Positions 15,238 through 23,088 of a DNA stretch of 24,165 bases are shown piece after piece. The DNA is from Candidatus Zhuqueibacterota bacterium RBG_16_48_16 (GTDB lineage: Bacteria; Zhuqueibacterota; Zhuqueibacteria; Residuimicrobiales; Sediminimicrobiaceae): NCBI GenBank assembly GCA_001771235.1, contig METF01000308.1, forward strand, positions 347-24,511. Direction: 5' to 3'. Both the position numbers and the translations under genes were made by a program. How positions within the stretch are numbered: the first letter of the stretch is position 1; each line of letters opens with the position of its first letter. Under the pieces are notes generated by a model. That model saw only the letters and a list, made by a program, of their open reading frames with translations, did not search any database and was not told the DNA's origin.

Positions 15238-16224
15238 ATGGCTTTACCAAGTTTTCAGATGCCCGAAAGCATCGAACTGGACGAGTCAACTTACAGTAAT
15301 ACTTACGGCAAATTCATCGTACAACCTCTGGAAAGAGGTTTTGGCAACACCATTGGCAACGCCCTGCGAAGAGTGTTATTATCCTCGATTCCCGGTTCCG
15401 CGATTACGATGTTTCGAGTTGATAACATCCTTCATGAATTTTCTACCATCGATGGCGTAAAAGAGGATGTCGCCGAAATCGTTCTCAACCTCAAGCAGGT
15501 CCGCATCAAGCTTATCGAAAAAAAACCGGAAAAGATCATTGTCGATCTGAGAGGCCCGATGGAGTTTACCGCAGCGAATATTCAACAAAACTCCAATGAA
15601 TTCGAAGTATTGAATCCGGATTTGCATATTGCCACGCTGGATGCCGATGCCAATTTCAAGATGGAGCTGCGCCTGGCTCGCGGCCGAGGCTACGTTCCTG
15701 CCGAGGAAAACAAGGTGCCGGACATGGCGATTGGCACGGTCCCCATCGATGCTGTTTTTACGCCTGTCGTCAAAGTAACCTATCGCGTGGAAAACACTCG
15801 TGTAGGCCAAAGAACAGATTACGAAAGACTGATTCTGGAAATTGCTACCGACGGCAGCATTACGCCGGATGATGCGCTGAGTTATGCCGGTAAAATTTTA
15901 AAAGATCACATTCAATTGTTCATCAACTTTGATATCGATACGGAAGAAGAAGAGCCCGTTGAAGTGGATGAGGAAACGTTACGAATTCGCAAGCTGCTCA
16001 AGATGAACGTCGATGAGCTCGAGCTTTCCGTTCGTTCGCACAACTGCCTTACGGCTGCAAATATAAAAAGCATCGGCGATTTGGTGCGGCGCGACGAACA
16101 GGAGATGCTGAAATTCCGCAACTTTGGCCGCAAGTCTTTGACCGAGCTGAACAAGATTCTGGAAGAAAAAGGCCTCCATTTCGGAATGGATGTGGAAAAA
16201 TATCTCAAGAAATCCGATAACTGA
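15238..16224 (+). CDS. rpoA: DNA-directed RNA polymerase subunit alpha
   Basis: Alpha subunit of RNA polymerase; 328 residues. The N-terminal dimerisation domain shows FIVQPLERGFGNTIGNALRRVLLSS. An acidic linker (about 235-250, rich in Glu) leads to the C-terminal domain with LELSVRSHNCLTAANIKSIGDL and FGRKSLTEL. That domain retains the Arg and Asn (VRSxN) that contact UP elements in E. coli. GGAG lies upstream of the ATG. It sits between rpsD and rplQ as usual. Confidence 0.98.
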   Translation: MALPSFQMPESIELDESTYSNTYGKFIVQPLERGFGNTIGNALRRVLLSSIPGSAITMFRVDNILHEFSTIDGVKEDVAEIVLNLKQVRIKLIEKKPEKIIVDLRGPMEFTAANIQQNSNEFEVLNPDLHIATLDADANFKMELRLARGRGYVPAEENKVPDMAIGTVPIDAVFTPVVKVTYRVENTRVGQRTDYERLILEIATDGSITPDDALSYAGKILKDHIQLFINFDIDTEEEEPVEVDEETLRIRKLLKMNVDELELSVRSHNCLTAANIKSIGDLVRRDEQEMLKFRNFGRKSLTELNKILEEKGLHFGMDVEKYLKKSDN

Positions 16225-16273
16225 TATTCGAGTGACACCGGTTCATCACACTCTGATGTAAGGAAGTGCGTTA

Positions 16274-16777
16274 ATGAGACATCTAAAAAGCGGACGTAAG
16301 CTTGGCCGCACAAAAAGCCACCGACAGGCGACGTTAGCGAATATTGCTGCTGCGTTAATCGAGCATAAAAGCATAATGACCACCACGCCCAAAGCCAAAG
16401 AAGCAAGAGGCGTTGTCGAGCGATTGATCACTTTTGCCAAAAGAGGCGACCTGGCTGCCCGGCGCCAGGTTCTCAAGACGGTCAGGGATAAAAATCTCGT
16501 CACGGAATTGTTCGAGAAAATTGCGCCAAAATATGAACAACGTTCCGGCGGCTATACCCGAATCGTGAAAATCGGCAGACGGCCGGGAGATGATGCTCCG
16601 ATGGCTATTTTCGAGCTCGTCGGCTACGAGGGTATTCAGGCGGAAAAGATTGAAAAGAAGAGGCAGGCCAGGGAAAAGAAAGCTGAAGAAAAAGAGAAAG
16701 CAAAGAGGGAAAAAGAAACGGAAAAGGCCGAGCCCGAGCCGGAAGAAGAAAAAGAAAAAGAAAAAGAAGAAAAATGA
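16274..16777 (+). CDS. rplQ: 50S ribosomal protein L17 with long Lys/Glu C-terminal tail
   Basis: 50S protein near the tunnel exit. Residues 1-120 are a complete L17 (MRHLKSGRKLGRTKSHRQA, GGYTRIVKIGRRPGDDAPMAIFEL). Residues 121-167 form a low-complexity tail of Lys, Glu, Arg and Ala, ending in runs coded by near-repeats of GAAAAA. Such tails occur in L17 of several Bacteroidetes-related lineages and probably form a charged solvent-exposed helix or disordered arm. AGGAAG precedes the ATG. This is the last gene before the terminator. Confidence 0.97.
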   Translation: MRHLKSGRKLGRTKSHRQATLANIAAALIEHKSIMTTTPKAKEARGVVERLITFAKRGDLAARRQVLKTVRDKNLVTELFEKIAPKYEQRSGGYTRIVKIGRRPGDDAPMAIFELVGYEGIQAEKIEKKRQAREKKAEEKEKAKREKETEKAEPEPEEEKEKEKEEK

Positions 16778-16798
16778 CATCGCTGTTCGCGATTTAAT

Positions 16799-16833
16799 AA
16801 AGGGCAATTCGATATCACAATTGCCCTTTTTTT
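16799..16833 (+). terminator. Intrinsic terminator ending the ribosomal operon
   Basis: AAAGGGCAATT (16799-16809) pairs with AATTGCCCTTT (16819-16829) across a 9-base loop, and the stem runs straight into a tract of seven T residues (16827-16833). It lies 21 bases after the rplQ stop, which is the textbook place and form. Confidence 0.93.
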
Positions 16834-16844
16834 GTAATAATGCG

Positions 16845-16990
16845 ACCCACTAAACACACAAAATAAACGAAAGGGCTCAAGAGGGCTGAGCTATTTTATC
16901 CTGTGGAAAGTCATGCGATTGTCGGTGCACGTTTCGAGAGGTATTTATATTATTTTCATTTATGTTATTTGTTTCGTGTGTTTAGTGGGT
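16845..16990. repeat. Element bounded by a perfect 15-bp inverted repeat
   Basis: ACCCACTAAACACAC (16845-16859) and its exact reverse complement (16976-16990) are separated by 116 bases in the 372-base gene-free gap between rplQ and the next gene. Inside lies a small GCTCA...TGAGC hairpin (about 16876-16892) and AT-rich sequence. A 60-codon reading frame overlaps it but looks spurious. It could be a non-autonomous mobile element (MITE-like) or a large imperfect RNA hairpin; no clear target-site duplication was found. Confidence 0.5.
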
Positions 16991-17011
16991 TATATAGTTA
17001 CACTGTGATTG

Positions 17012-17031
17012 GTTACGCCCAACTGGGTAAC
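17012..17031 (+). other. Small inverted repeat in the rplQ-lipoprotein gap
   Basis: GTTA-cg-CCCA pairs with TGGG-TAAC, giving 8 bp with a 2-base bulge around a very short loop. It lies about 120 bases before the lipoprotein gene and could be an operator or an RNA hairpin; nothing shows which. The rest of 17032-17149 has no recognisable promoter. Confidence 0.25.
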
Positions 17032-17149
17032 GAAGCGCCGGAACATATTTGCAGGCAGGACGTTACAAATTTGAATTTTTCTTAACCGGATCGAAAAGAC
17101 AAGTGTACAAGATAATGCAACTTTTTCGTATTGATGGTGGGTCTCTCCT

Positions 17150-18337
17150 ATGAAACCTTTCGTTGCGGCACTGCTGGTTTTGGGATTTATCTATGTTCAT
17201 TGTACGACCGACAAGTCATTACCAAGCGGTTTTGAGAATCTGGACCGCGCGAATAGGGGTGACGTCTCAACGGCCAGGTTTCCTCTGTCGGATTTTGCCG
17301 TATATCGGGGAACCTTACCGGCCGGCTCGACTACGACTCTGCTCCTGGGGGAATACAAGAATACCCGCTCCTACGTCGCCGTGATGTTTCAGGTTTCCTC
17401 ATCGATCACCTCTGCTACAGTGGAATCCGCAGAATTGACTTTGCCCAAAAGTTTTCATTATGGCGAAGGCGACTCTTTCCTGGTCTCCGCTTACCGAATT
17501 GAAAAGGAGTGGGACGAAACGACCGTCCTCTGGTCGGACCTTGAAGCTGGTTACGACCAGTCCAACATCGTCGGATCTTTCCGGATGAATTCCATCGATA
17601 GCATTGATAACAAGCTGGCCATTTCGCCTGAGCTGGTCAATGACTGGATCGACAATAGCGATACCAATTATGGCTTGTTGCTCAAGTTCGACCAGGCGAC
17701 TTTTATGAATAAGCTGCTATCATCGGAATATACGCTCGGCGGCGGCTCGCTAAGCGTTGCCTACGAAACAACGAGCGGCGATCTGGATACGGTCACTGTC
17801 AACGTTGCCAGTGATGCCAGCCTCATAGAATATGATTCGAATGTTGGGGAATCGGTGATTGTAAAGGAGACGGACGTGCTGCGCGTGGGCAATGCCAGCG
17901 GATTCAATACCCTGTTGAAATTCGATATAGCGAATTTACCGGCCAATGCCAATATTCACCGGGCGTTTATCTACCTGGATATTGACAGCACGAACAGCGA
18001 AACCCCCGAAGAGTTGATGACTGCCAATACCTATCTTGTCGGTGATGAAACGGATACCTGGCCCGATAACAGCGGCGACATAACTACGGTCGATGATGTA
18101 TTGGCTCAAGGTTACATGAATTACAACTATGCAGCCTACGAGTTCAACATAACCACCCTGGTGCAAAAGTGGGCTTTGGGGCAAAAAAACAATGGAGTGG
18201 TGATAAAGCCGGCGGAGCATGGCAAGAACGTTTCAGAGCTGTTTTTTATACTTCGTAACGACCAGAGCGCCGAAACCCAGCCGTACCTGGAAATTTCCTA
18301 TTCAACCTCGCCCACACCTCGCTTTGATGGGCAATAA
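17150..18337 (+). CDS. Putative lipoprotein with two tandem DNRLRE-type domains
   Basis: Function unknown; 395 residues. The N-terminus is a short signal peptide with a possible lipobox ending at Cys18 (YVHC; His before Cys is atypical, so lipidation is uncertain). The rest reads as two beta-rich DNRLRE-like (disaggregatase-related) units. Unit 1 spans about 45-206, with WDETTVLW at 121-128, GLLLK at 175-179 and a closing GGGSLSVAYE. Unit 2 spans about 213-385, with TLLKFDI, TDTW, NNGVVIKP and QPYLEISYS. In other proteins such domains are found in secreted, surface or carbohydrate-associated proteins. The beta-barrel gene follows 28 bases later, suggesting an operon and an envelope role. Confidence 0.75.
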   Translation: MKPFVAALLVLGFIYVHCTTDKSLPSGFENLDRANRGDVSTARFPLSDFAVYRGTLPAGSTTTLLLGEYKNTRSYVAVMFQVSSSITSATVESAELTLPKSFHYGEGDSFLVSAYRIEKEWDETTVLWSDLEAGYDQSNIVGSFRMNSIDSIDNKLAISPELVNDWIDNSDTNYGLLLKFDQATFMNKLLSSEYTLGGGSLSVAYETTSGDLDTVTVNVASDASLIEYDSNVGESVIVKETDVLRVGNASGFNTLLKFDIANLPANANIHRAFIYLDIDSTNSETPEELMTANTYLVGDETDTWPDNSGDITTVDDVLAQGYMNYNYAAYEFNITTLVQKWALGQKNNGVVIKPAEHGKNVSELFFILRNDQSAETQPYLEISYSTSPTPRFDGQ

Positions 18338-18365
18338 TCCATATCAAGCGATGAGGAGAACACTC

Positions 18366-19580
18366 TTGAATCCCTTTTCGAAGAAGCGTGGTTTTGTTTT
18401 TATTCTGTTTTTTCTGTCACTCTCTCTCGGAGCACAGCAAATTTTTGCCGATTCTTATTACTCTTCGATCGGCCTGGGCCTGCCCCGTTATTATATTTCG
18501 GCGCGATCCGCCGGACTGGGCGGTGCCGGCATTAGTCTTCGCGATAGACTTTCGCTCAACGCCTTGAATCTCGCGGCAGATGATACAAAAGGCATGACGA
18601 CAATAGCGGTGAATTTTCAATACGAATCGATTGAGAATTCTACCCAAAATGATAAAACCAGCACGAAACAGGGTGAGCCTGTCGGATTTCGGATTTTAAT
18701 GCCCATTAAAGGTGATATTGCTTTTGTTGCCGGGATAAAGCCTTTGGTTTCTTCGCGCTACCTGATCAGCGCGGACCAATTCGATGACGATCTCCAATAT
18801 ACGAAATCCGTTCGAGCTTCAGGCGGGCTCAGCAGTATCCAGCTAGGGTCAAAATTCAAGCCGTATAAATGGATAGATGTCGGGGCTGCTTTTAATTTTA
18901 TCTTTGGCAGTTATCGCGAAGACTGGAAGACGACATTTTACCTCAGCGATTACAGGAATACGACGGAGAGAATCACCAGCAATATGCACGGATTAGGATT
19001 TGAATTGGGAACGTTGATGAGTTTGCCAAACGATTTTTCGCTCGGCCTGGTTTTCTCCGGTGGAAGTGATTTGAAGGGTGAAACGCAATTGATATCTTCG
19101 ATCAGCGGAGAGAATGAACCGGTTGCCATATCCGTGACCTATCCTTATTCCTACGGCATCGGCCTTTCTTACGCGCTGAACAAAATGGTCCTCACGGCGG
19201 ACTATTATAACCAGGCCTGGACGACATATAAATTCCAAAATGCTTCGAACCCGGATTTCAACGATTTATGGCGCATCGGCGGCGGCCTGGAATACACCGA
19301 TAGTCACGACCCTTATAGCAGATACAGCCGGCGAATTTCATTACGGGTTGGCGGTTACCTGATGAGCCTTCCTTATACGGACAAAAACAATGATCCGATC
19401 AGGGAAAAGTTTGTTACCTTTGGTATTGGCTTGCCGTTTTTTAGTGATGCCGGCCGTGTCGATGTGGCATTGGAAATCGGCACAAGAGGAGAGCTGCCGA
19501 ACAGCTTATTCAAAGAAAGCATCTTTAGGCTGAGCGGAAGCATAACCGCGGGTGAAAGATGGTTCCGCAGGGGGAGATAA
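18366..19580 (+). CDS. Putative outer membrane beta-barrel protein (FadL/PorV-like)
   Basis: Probably an outer membrane barrel of 404 residues. I choose TTG 18366 because AGGAG (18354-18358) lies 7 bases upstream; the ATG at 18351 and ones further up lack ribosome sites, and 18327 would overlap the previous gene. The start gives a clean signal peptide: MNPFSKKRG, a hydrophobic core FVFILFFLSLSL, and likely cleavage after Ala28 (IFA/DSYY). The mature N-terminus has SARSAGLGGAGISLRD, resembling the SAGLGGA motif of FadL/OMPP1 and PorV-type barrels. Alternating beta strands follow, and a C-terminal GERWF lies close to the end. Substrate unknown. It probably works with the lipoprotein encoded just upstream. 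Confidence 0.75.
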   Translation: MNPFSKKRGFVFILFFLSLSLGAQQIFADSYYSSIGLGLPRYYISARSAGLGGAGISLRDRLSLNALNLAADDTKGMTTIAVNFQYESIENSTQNDKTSTKQGEPVGFRILMPIKGDIAFVAGIKPLVSSRYLISADQFDDDLQYTKSVRASGGLSSIQLGSKFKPYKWIDVGAAFNFIFGSYREDWKTTFYLSDYRNTTERITSNMHGLGFELGTLMSLPNDFSLGLVFSGGSDLKGETQLISSISGENEPVAISVTYPYSYGIGLSYALNKMVLTADYYNQAWTTYKFQNASNPDFNDLWRIGGGLEYTDSHDPYSRYSRRISLRVGGYLMSLPYTDKNNDPIREKFVTFGIGLPFFSDAGRVDVALEIGTRGELPNSLFKESIFRLSGSITAGERWFRRGR

Positions 19581-19598
19581 TCAATTTCTAAAAAAATC

Positions 19599-19627
19599 TT
19601 GATTTTTATCTTACTTTTGGTTAAAAT
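19599..19627 (+). promoter_or_regulatory. Sigma70-like promoter for the TPR lipoprotein gene
   Basis: TTGATT (19599-19604) and TAAAAT (19622-19627) are 17 bases apart, an ideal spacing, in the 198-base gap after the beta-barrel gene. An AT-only palindrome overlaps the -35 box. The 14 bases from the -35 box (TTGATTTTTATCTT) recur exactly upstream of nrdR. Confidence 0.5.
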
Positions 19628-19778
19628 AACCGCCTGAAAATTAAATTTTTAACATCGTCAAAAATAGCCTGCCTTTTCATTTTATTAAATCAACAGCTCG
19701 ATCATCAGGGAAAAATATTTCGTTCGCTGAAGGAACCATAAAATAAAACCTAACTCGTTAAAATGAGGAGGATTCGTT

Positions 19779-21059
19779 GTGCTAAAGAAAAATACCTCCA
19801 GTATCATTCTGGGCCTTTCGCTGTTTATGATCATTATCGGGATGAGTGCTTCCTCTATGTTTACAAGCTGCGCCACCACCGGTGCGCCGCAGGCATCAAC
19901 GGTTGATTCGGAAAGACAAAAACAAATCGATGATTCTTTGCGCAAGGTGTACGAATTTGAGCTGATCAAATCCTGGAGTCTGGGGTTTGAAAACTATAAA
20001 GGCAGGCTGTATGCCGATGCGATTAAGCATTTTTGGAAAGTCGTTGAGCTGGATACCATTCAAAAATTCACTACGCTTTATCGGTATCTTGGCGACAGCT
20101 ATATAAAACTTGATAAACCCGATAGTGCCGAGATCGTCTTTAAAATGGGCACGGAGGCCTACCCGGATAATCCTTATTACCATCGAACGTTGGGATGGCT
20201 CTTGAGTGGAAAGCGAGAAAATGAGGACGCTATTGTAGAATATCAAGAGGCAATCAAATTGGAACCCGAGGCTCAGGCGGACGACTATCGCGCCCTGGGC
20301 ACTTTGCTGGTGCAGGAAAACAGGATCGACGAAGCACTTCCCGTATATCAAAAACTCGTTGAGATGGAGCCTGAGAATGCGGAGGCGCAAGGCGTCCTGG
20401 CGCAGTTGCTCAAATCCACCGGAGACGAAGATGCCGCCCTCGAAGCCCAGGAGCAGGCATTGGCGAACGATCCTGAAAATACCAAATTGATGTTCAGTCT
20501 GGGCGAGGCGTATTTTAAGAGGGGCGATTACCAAAAGTCTATTGTCAAGTTCAAGATGTTTTTACAGCGCCAGCCGGAGGACATTTTTGCTTTGGAGTAT
20601 CTCGGCAATGCCCAGCAGAATCTGGGTCAATGCAGCCAGGCAATCCAGACTTATGAGAAAGCGCTGGCAGTGAAGCCGGATCATAAAAAGCTCTATTGTG
20701 AAATTGCTACCTGTAACAAAGAGCTGAAGAATTTTGTCAGAGCAAGAAACATCGTGAAGAAAGCGATTGATATCGATCCCAATTACGGGCTGGCTTACAT
20801 GGTTCTGGGCGAAATTTACGAGGCTGCTGTCGATGACTGCATCAATGCAAGAGAGAAAAAAAGATCGACCTTTGATGATAAGCTGGTGTACGAGCTGGCT
20901 TACAAGCAATATCAAAAAGCCGCCAGCGACGTTCAATACACCGATCTGGCCAGACGCAAAATGAATTATATTTTCCCGGACATTCCGACGAACGAGGATC
21001 GCTTTATGCACCAGGAACAGAAGCAGCCGCGTCTGGAATGCTATAACTGGATTTTTTAA
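19779..21059 (+). CDS. TPR-repeat lipoprotein (GTG start)
   Basis: Likely envelope-anchored scaffold protein of 426 residues. It starts with GTG, with GAGGAGG 7 bases upstream. The signal sequence has a hydrophobic core (SIILGLSLFMIIIG) and a lipobox-like FTSC with Cys31. A short linker leads to about eight or nine tetratricopeptide repeats from about residue 66 to 385. The consensus is clear in AIVEYQEAIKLEPE, ALPVYQKLVEMEPEN, SIVKFKMFLQRQPED and AIQTYEKALAVKPDH. TPRs mediate protein-protein contacts, so it may organise an envelope complex. The actual partner is not shown; the beta-barrel and DNRLRE proteins upstream are candidates. Confidence 0.8.
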   Translation: MLKKNTSSIILGLSLFMIIIGMSASSMFTSCATTGAPQASTVDSERQKQIDDSLRKVYEFELIKSWSLGFENYKGRLYADAIKHFWKVVELDTIQKFTTLYRYLGDSYIKLDKPDSAEIVFKMGTEAYPDNPYYHRTLGWLLSGKRENEDAIVEYQEAIKLEPEAQADDYRALGTLLVQENRIDEALPVYQKLVEMEPENAEAQGVLAQLLKSTGDEDAALEAQEQALANDPENTKLMFSLGEAYFKRGDYQKSIVKFKMFLQRQPEDIFALEYLGNAQQNLGQCSQAIQTYEKALAVKPDHKKLYCEIATCNKELKNFVRARNIVKKAIDIDPNYGLAYMVLGEIYEAAVDDCINAREKKRSTFDDKLVYELAYKQYQKAASDVQYTDLARRKMNYIFPDIPTNEDRFMHQEQKQPRLECYNWIF

Positions 21060-21068
21060 ATAATGCTT

Positions 21069-21208
21069 GAACGAAAACTCCTTATCAGCGGCGTCATTGC
21101 GAGGAGTGAGGAACGAACGACGAAGCAATCCCCTTACTTTTCAGGAGATTGCTTCGGCAAAAACCGCCTCGCAATGACAGCAAATTTTTTAATACGTAGT
21201 TTTCGTTC
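21069..21208. repeat. Palindromic intergenic repeat (MITE/REP-like) with 11-bp outer inverted repeat
   Basis: The core is a large palindrome. GTCATTGCGAGG (21093-21104) pairs with CCTCGCAATGAC (21167-21178), and CGAAGCAATC (21121-21130) pairs with GATTGCTTCG (21147-21156). The middle is divergent and the loop is 16 bases. From memory this matches a very widespread palindromic repeat family (GTCATTGCGAGGAGCGAAGCGACGAAGCAATC type). Around it lies a perfect 11-bp inverted repeat, GAACGAAAACT (21069-21079) and AGTTTTCGTTC (21198-21208). Outside that are near-direct repeats AAATAATGCTT (21058-21068) and AAATAAGCTT (21216-21225), a possible target duplication. There is no coding capacity. Confidence 0.75.
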
Positions 21209-21288
21209 GGACACTAAATAAGCTTTTTACGCGGCCCCGCCACGTCTCACTGAACAATGTATACACCCTGGCTTCCGGAGATACGTTA

Positions 21289-21729
21289 ATGTCCGTCGCA
21301 ATCGGTTCCGATCACGCTGGCTTTAACCTGAAAGAATTTGTCAGGAAACATCTCGAATCCAAAAATATAGATATCATTGATTTTGGCACGGCTGATGAAC
21401 AATCGACGGACTATCCGGATTATGCCGTGAAGGTAGGCCGCGCCGTAGCGGAAAAAGAAGCGGCATGGGGGATCGTCATTTGTGGTACGGGGATAGGAGT
21501 TTCCATTGTTGCCAACAAACTGAAGGGAATCCGCGCGGCGCTGTGCTGTTCCGAATATATGGCCGAAATGGCGCGGAAGCATAACGATGCCAATGTGCTG
21601 GCGATGGGCGGCAGGACGACTTCCCCGGATATCGCCAAACGTATCGCCGATATATTTTTATCCACGGATTTCGAAGGGGGAAAGCACTCGGTTCGGGTCG
21701 GGAAAATTCATAGTCTTACCAAAAGGTAA
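21289..21729 (+). CDS. rpiB: Ribose-5-phosphate isomerase B
   Basis: Interconverts ribose 5-phosphate and ribulose 5-phosphate; cytosolic, RpiB/LacA/LacB family. It has 146 residues. Active-site features are present: GSDHAG at 6-11 (Asp8, His9), DYPDYA at 41-46, the catalytic Cys65 in CGTGIG, His98-Asn99, GGRT at 107-110 and HSVR at 133-136. GGAG precedes the ATG. The sequence cannot fully exclude an allose-6-phosphate isomerase, but the rpiB-glyA-nrdR context favours RpiB. Confidence 0.93.
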   Translation: MSVAIGSDHAGFNLKEFVRKHLESKNIDIIDFGTADEQSTDYPDYAVKVGRAVAEKEAAWGIVICGTGIGVSIVANKLKGIRAALCCSEYMAEMARKHNDANVLAMGGRTTSPDIAKRIADIFLSTDFEGGKHSVRVGKIHSLTKR

Positions 21730-21783
21730 TCGTCATACATCCTTCCGCACCAGGTTTTCACTGTTGCGTTATCTTTTATTCGA

Positions 21784-23076
21784 ATGGATATAAAAATGGT
21801 TCCTTTACAAGAATGTGATCCGGAGGTCTATTCGGCGATAGTCAAAGAGATAGGCCGCCAGAATGATAAATTGGAGCTCATTGCATCGGAGAACTTTGTC
21901 AGCCCGGCCGTCCTGCAAGCGATGGGCCAGGTGATGACCAACAAGTACGCCGAGGGGTATCCGGCAAAGCGCTATTACGGTGGCTGCGAGAATGTGGACA
22001 TTGTCGAGGAGCTGGCGCGCGAAAGGGTGAAAAAACTATTCGACGCCGAGCATGCCAATGTTCAGCCGCATTCCGGCTCGCAGGCCAACATGGCGGCCTA
22101 TTTTAGCTTTGTCCAATTCGGCGACACGGTCATGGGCATGGACCTTTCACATGGCGGCCATCTCACTCACGGGAGTCCGGTCAATTTCTCGGGACGGTTT
22201 TTCAAGATGGTTCATTATGGTGTTGACCAAACGGGCTACATCGATATGAGCCAGGTGCGGGACATAGCCCGTCGGGAAAAACCCAAACTGATCATTACCG
22301 GGGCGAGCGCCTATTCCAGGGCAATCGATTATAAAACTTTTCGAGAGATAGCCGATGAGATTGGCGCCAGGCTTTTAGCGGACATTGCCCATCCTGCCGG
22401 TCTCATCGCCACGGGCCTGATCCCGAGCCCGATCCCGCACTGCCACATCGTGACCTCCACCACCCATAAAACCCTGCGCGGCCCTCGCGGCGGACTGATC
22501 CTGGTTGGCAAAGACGAAGAAAATGATATGGATATTCGAACGCCAAAAGGCCGTTTGAAAAACGTTTCAGAGATCATTGACTCGAACGTCTTTCCCGGCT
22601 TTCAGGGTGGTCCGCTCATGCACGTTATTGCGGCAAAAGCCGTCGCCTTCCGGGAAGCGCTTCAGCCCGATTTCGTCGAGTATCAAAAACAGGTCATTAA
22701 AAACGCACAAGCTTTGGCAAACCGCCTGATGGGGCATGGTTTTCAAATCGTCTCGGGCGGCACCGATACCCATGTTTTTTTAATGGATTTGCGAAGAAAA
22801 GGCTTAACCGGCAAGGATGCCGAGCGTGCGCTGGAAAATGCCGGAATTACGGCGAACAAAAACATGGTGCCTTTTGACACGCAAAGCCCTTTTGTGACAA
22901 GCGGTATTCGCCTGGGCACACCGGCGCTGACAACGCGGGGCATGAAGGAAGAAGAGATGCGGCAGATCGCCGATATGATCAACCGGGTTCTCGAACAGAT
23001 CGATTCGGACTCGGTGAAAGCCAAAGTCGAAAAGGAAATCAAAGAGCTGTGCCGTCGCTTTCCGCTCTATTCGTAA
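21784..23076 (+). CDS. glyA: Serine hydroxymethyltransferase
   Basis: PLP enzyme converting serine and tetrahydrofolate to glycine and methylene-THF. It has 430 residues. The PLP lysine is Lys229 in STTHKTLRGPRGG; Asp200 and His203 sit in LADIAHPAGL; KYAEGYPAKRYYGG is at 54-67. Residues about 243-262 (KDEENDMDIRTPKGRLKNVS) form an insertion relative to E. coli that is also seen in Bacteroidetes-type enzymes, supporting that affiliation. No Shine-Dalgarno sequence is evident; ATG 21796 is an alternative start. It lies 54 bases after rpiB, so co-transcription is likely. Confidence 0.97.
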   Translation: MDIKMVPLQECDPEVYSAIVKEIGRQNDKLELIASENFVSPAVLQAMGQVMTNKYAEGYPAKRYYGGCENVDIVEELARERVKKLFDAEHANVQPHSGSQANMAAYFSFVQFGDTVMGMDLSHGGHLTHGSPVNFSGRFFKMVHYGVDQTGYIDMSQVRDIARREKPKLIITGASAYSRAIDYKTFREIADEIGARLLADIAHPAGLIATGLIPSPIPHCHIVTSTTHKTLRGPRGGLILVGKDEENDMDIRTPKGRLKNVSEIIDSNVFPGFQGGPLMHVIAAKAVAFREALQPDFVEYQKQVIKNAQALANRLMGHGFQIVSGGTDTHVFLMDLRRKGLTGKDAERALENAGITANKNMVPFDTQSPFVTSGIRLGTPALTTRGMKEEEMRQIADMINRVLEQIDSDSVKAKVEKEIKELCRRFPLYS

Positions 23077-23088
23077 CTAATAAATTCG

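Noticed and set aside
16740..16776. GAAAAA-type microsatellite as a separate repeat feature
   Set aside because: It is in frame inside the L17 tail and is explained by Lys/Glu codons.
16903..17085. A 60-codon plus-strand reading frame after the ribosomal operon
   Set aside because: It overlaps the 15-bp inverted-repeat element, has no clear ribosome binding site, and its composition (many Tyr, Phe, Leu, Cys) looks like translated AT-rich non-coding DNA.
18219..18365. Upstream in-frame extension of the beta-barrel protein
   Set aside because: It would overlap the preceding lipoprotein gene by up to 119 bases and bury the signal peptide; the TTG at 18366 has an ideal AGGAG.
19896..20534. A 212-codon antisense frame within the TPR gene
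   Set aside because: Opposite a gene with a clear start, signal sequence and TPR consensus; its translation has no recognisable domain.
21092..21180. The palindrome before rpiB as a Rho-independent terminator or tRNA
   Set aside because: No T-tract follows either arm, the stem is interrupted, and there is no tRNA cloverleaf or T-loop; a dispersed intergenic repeat fits better.
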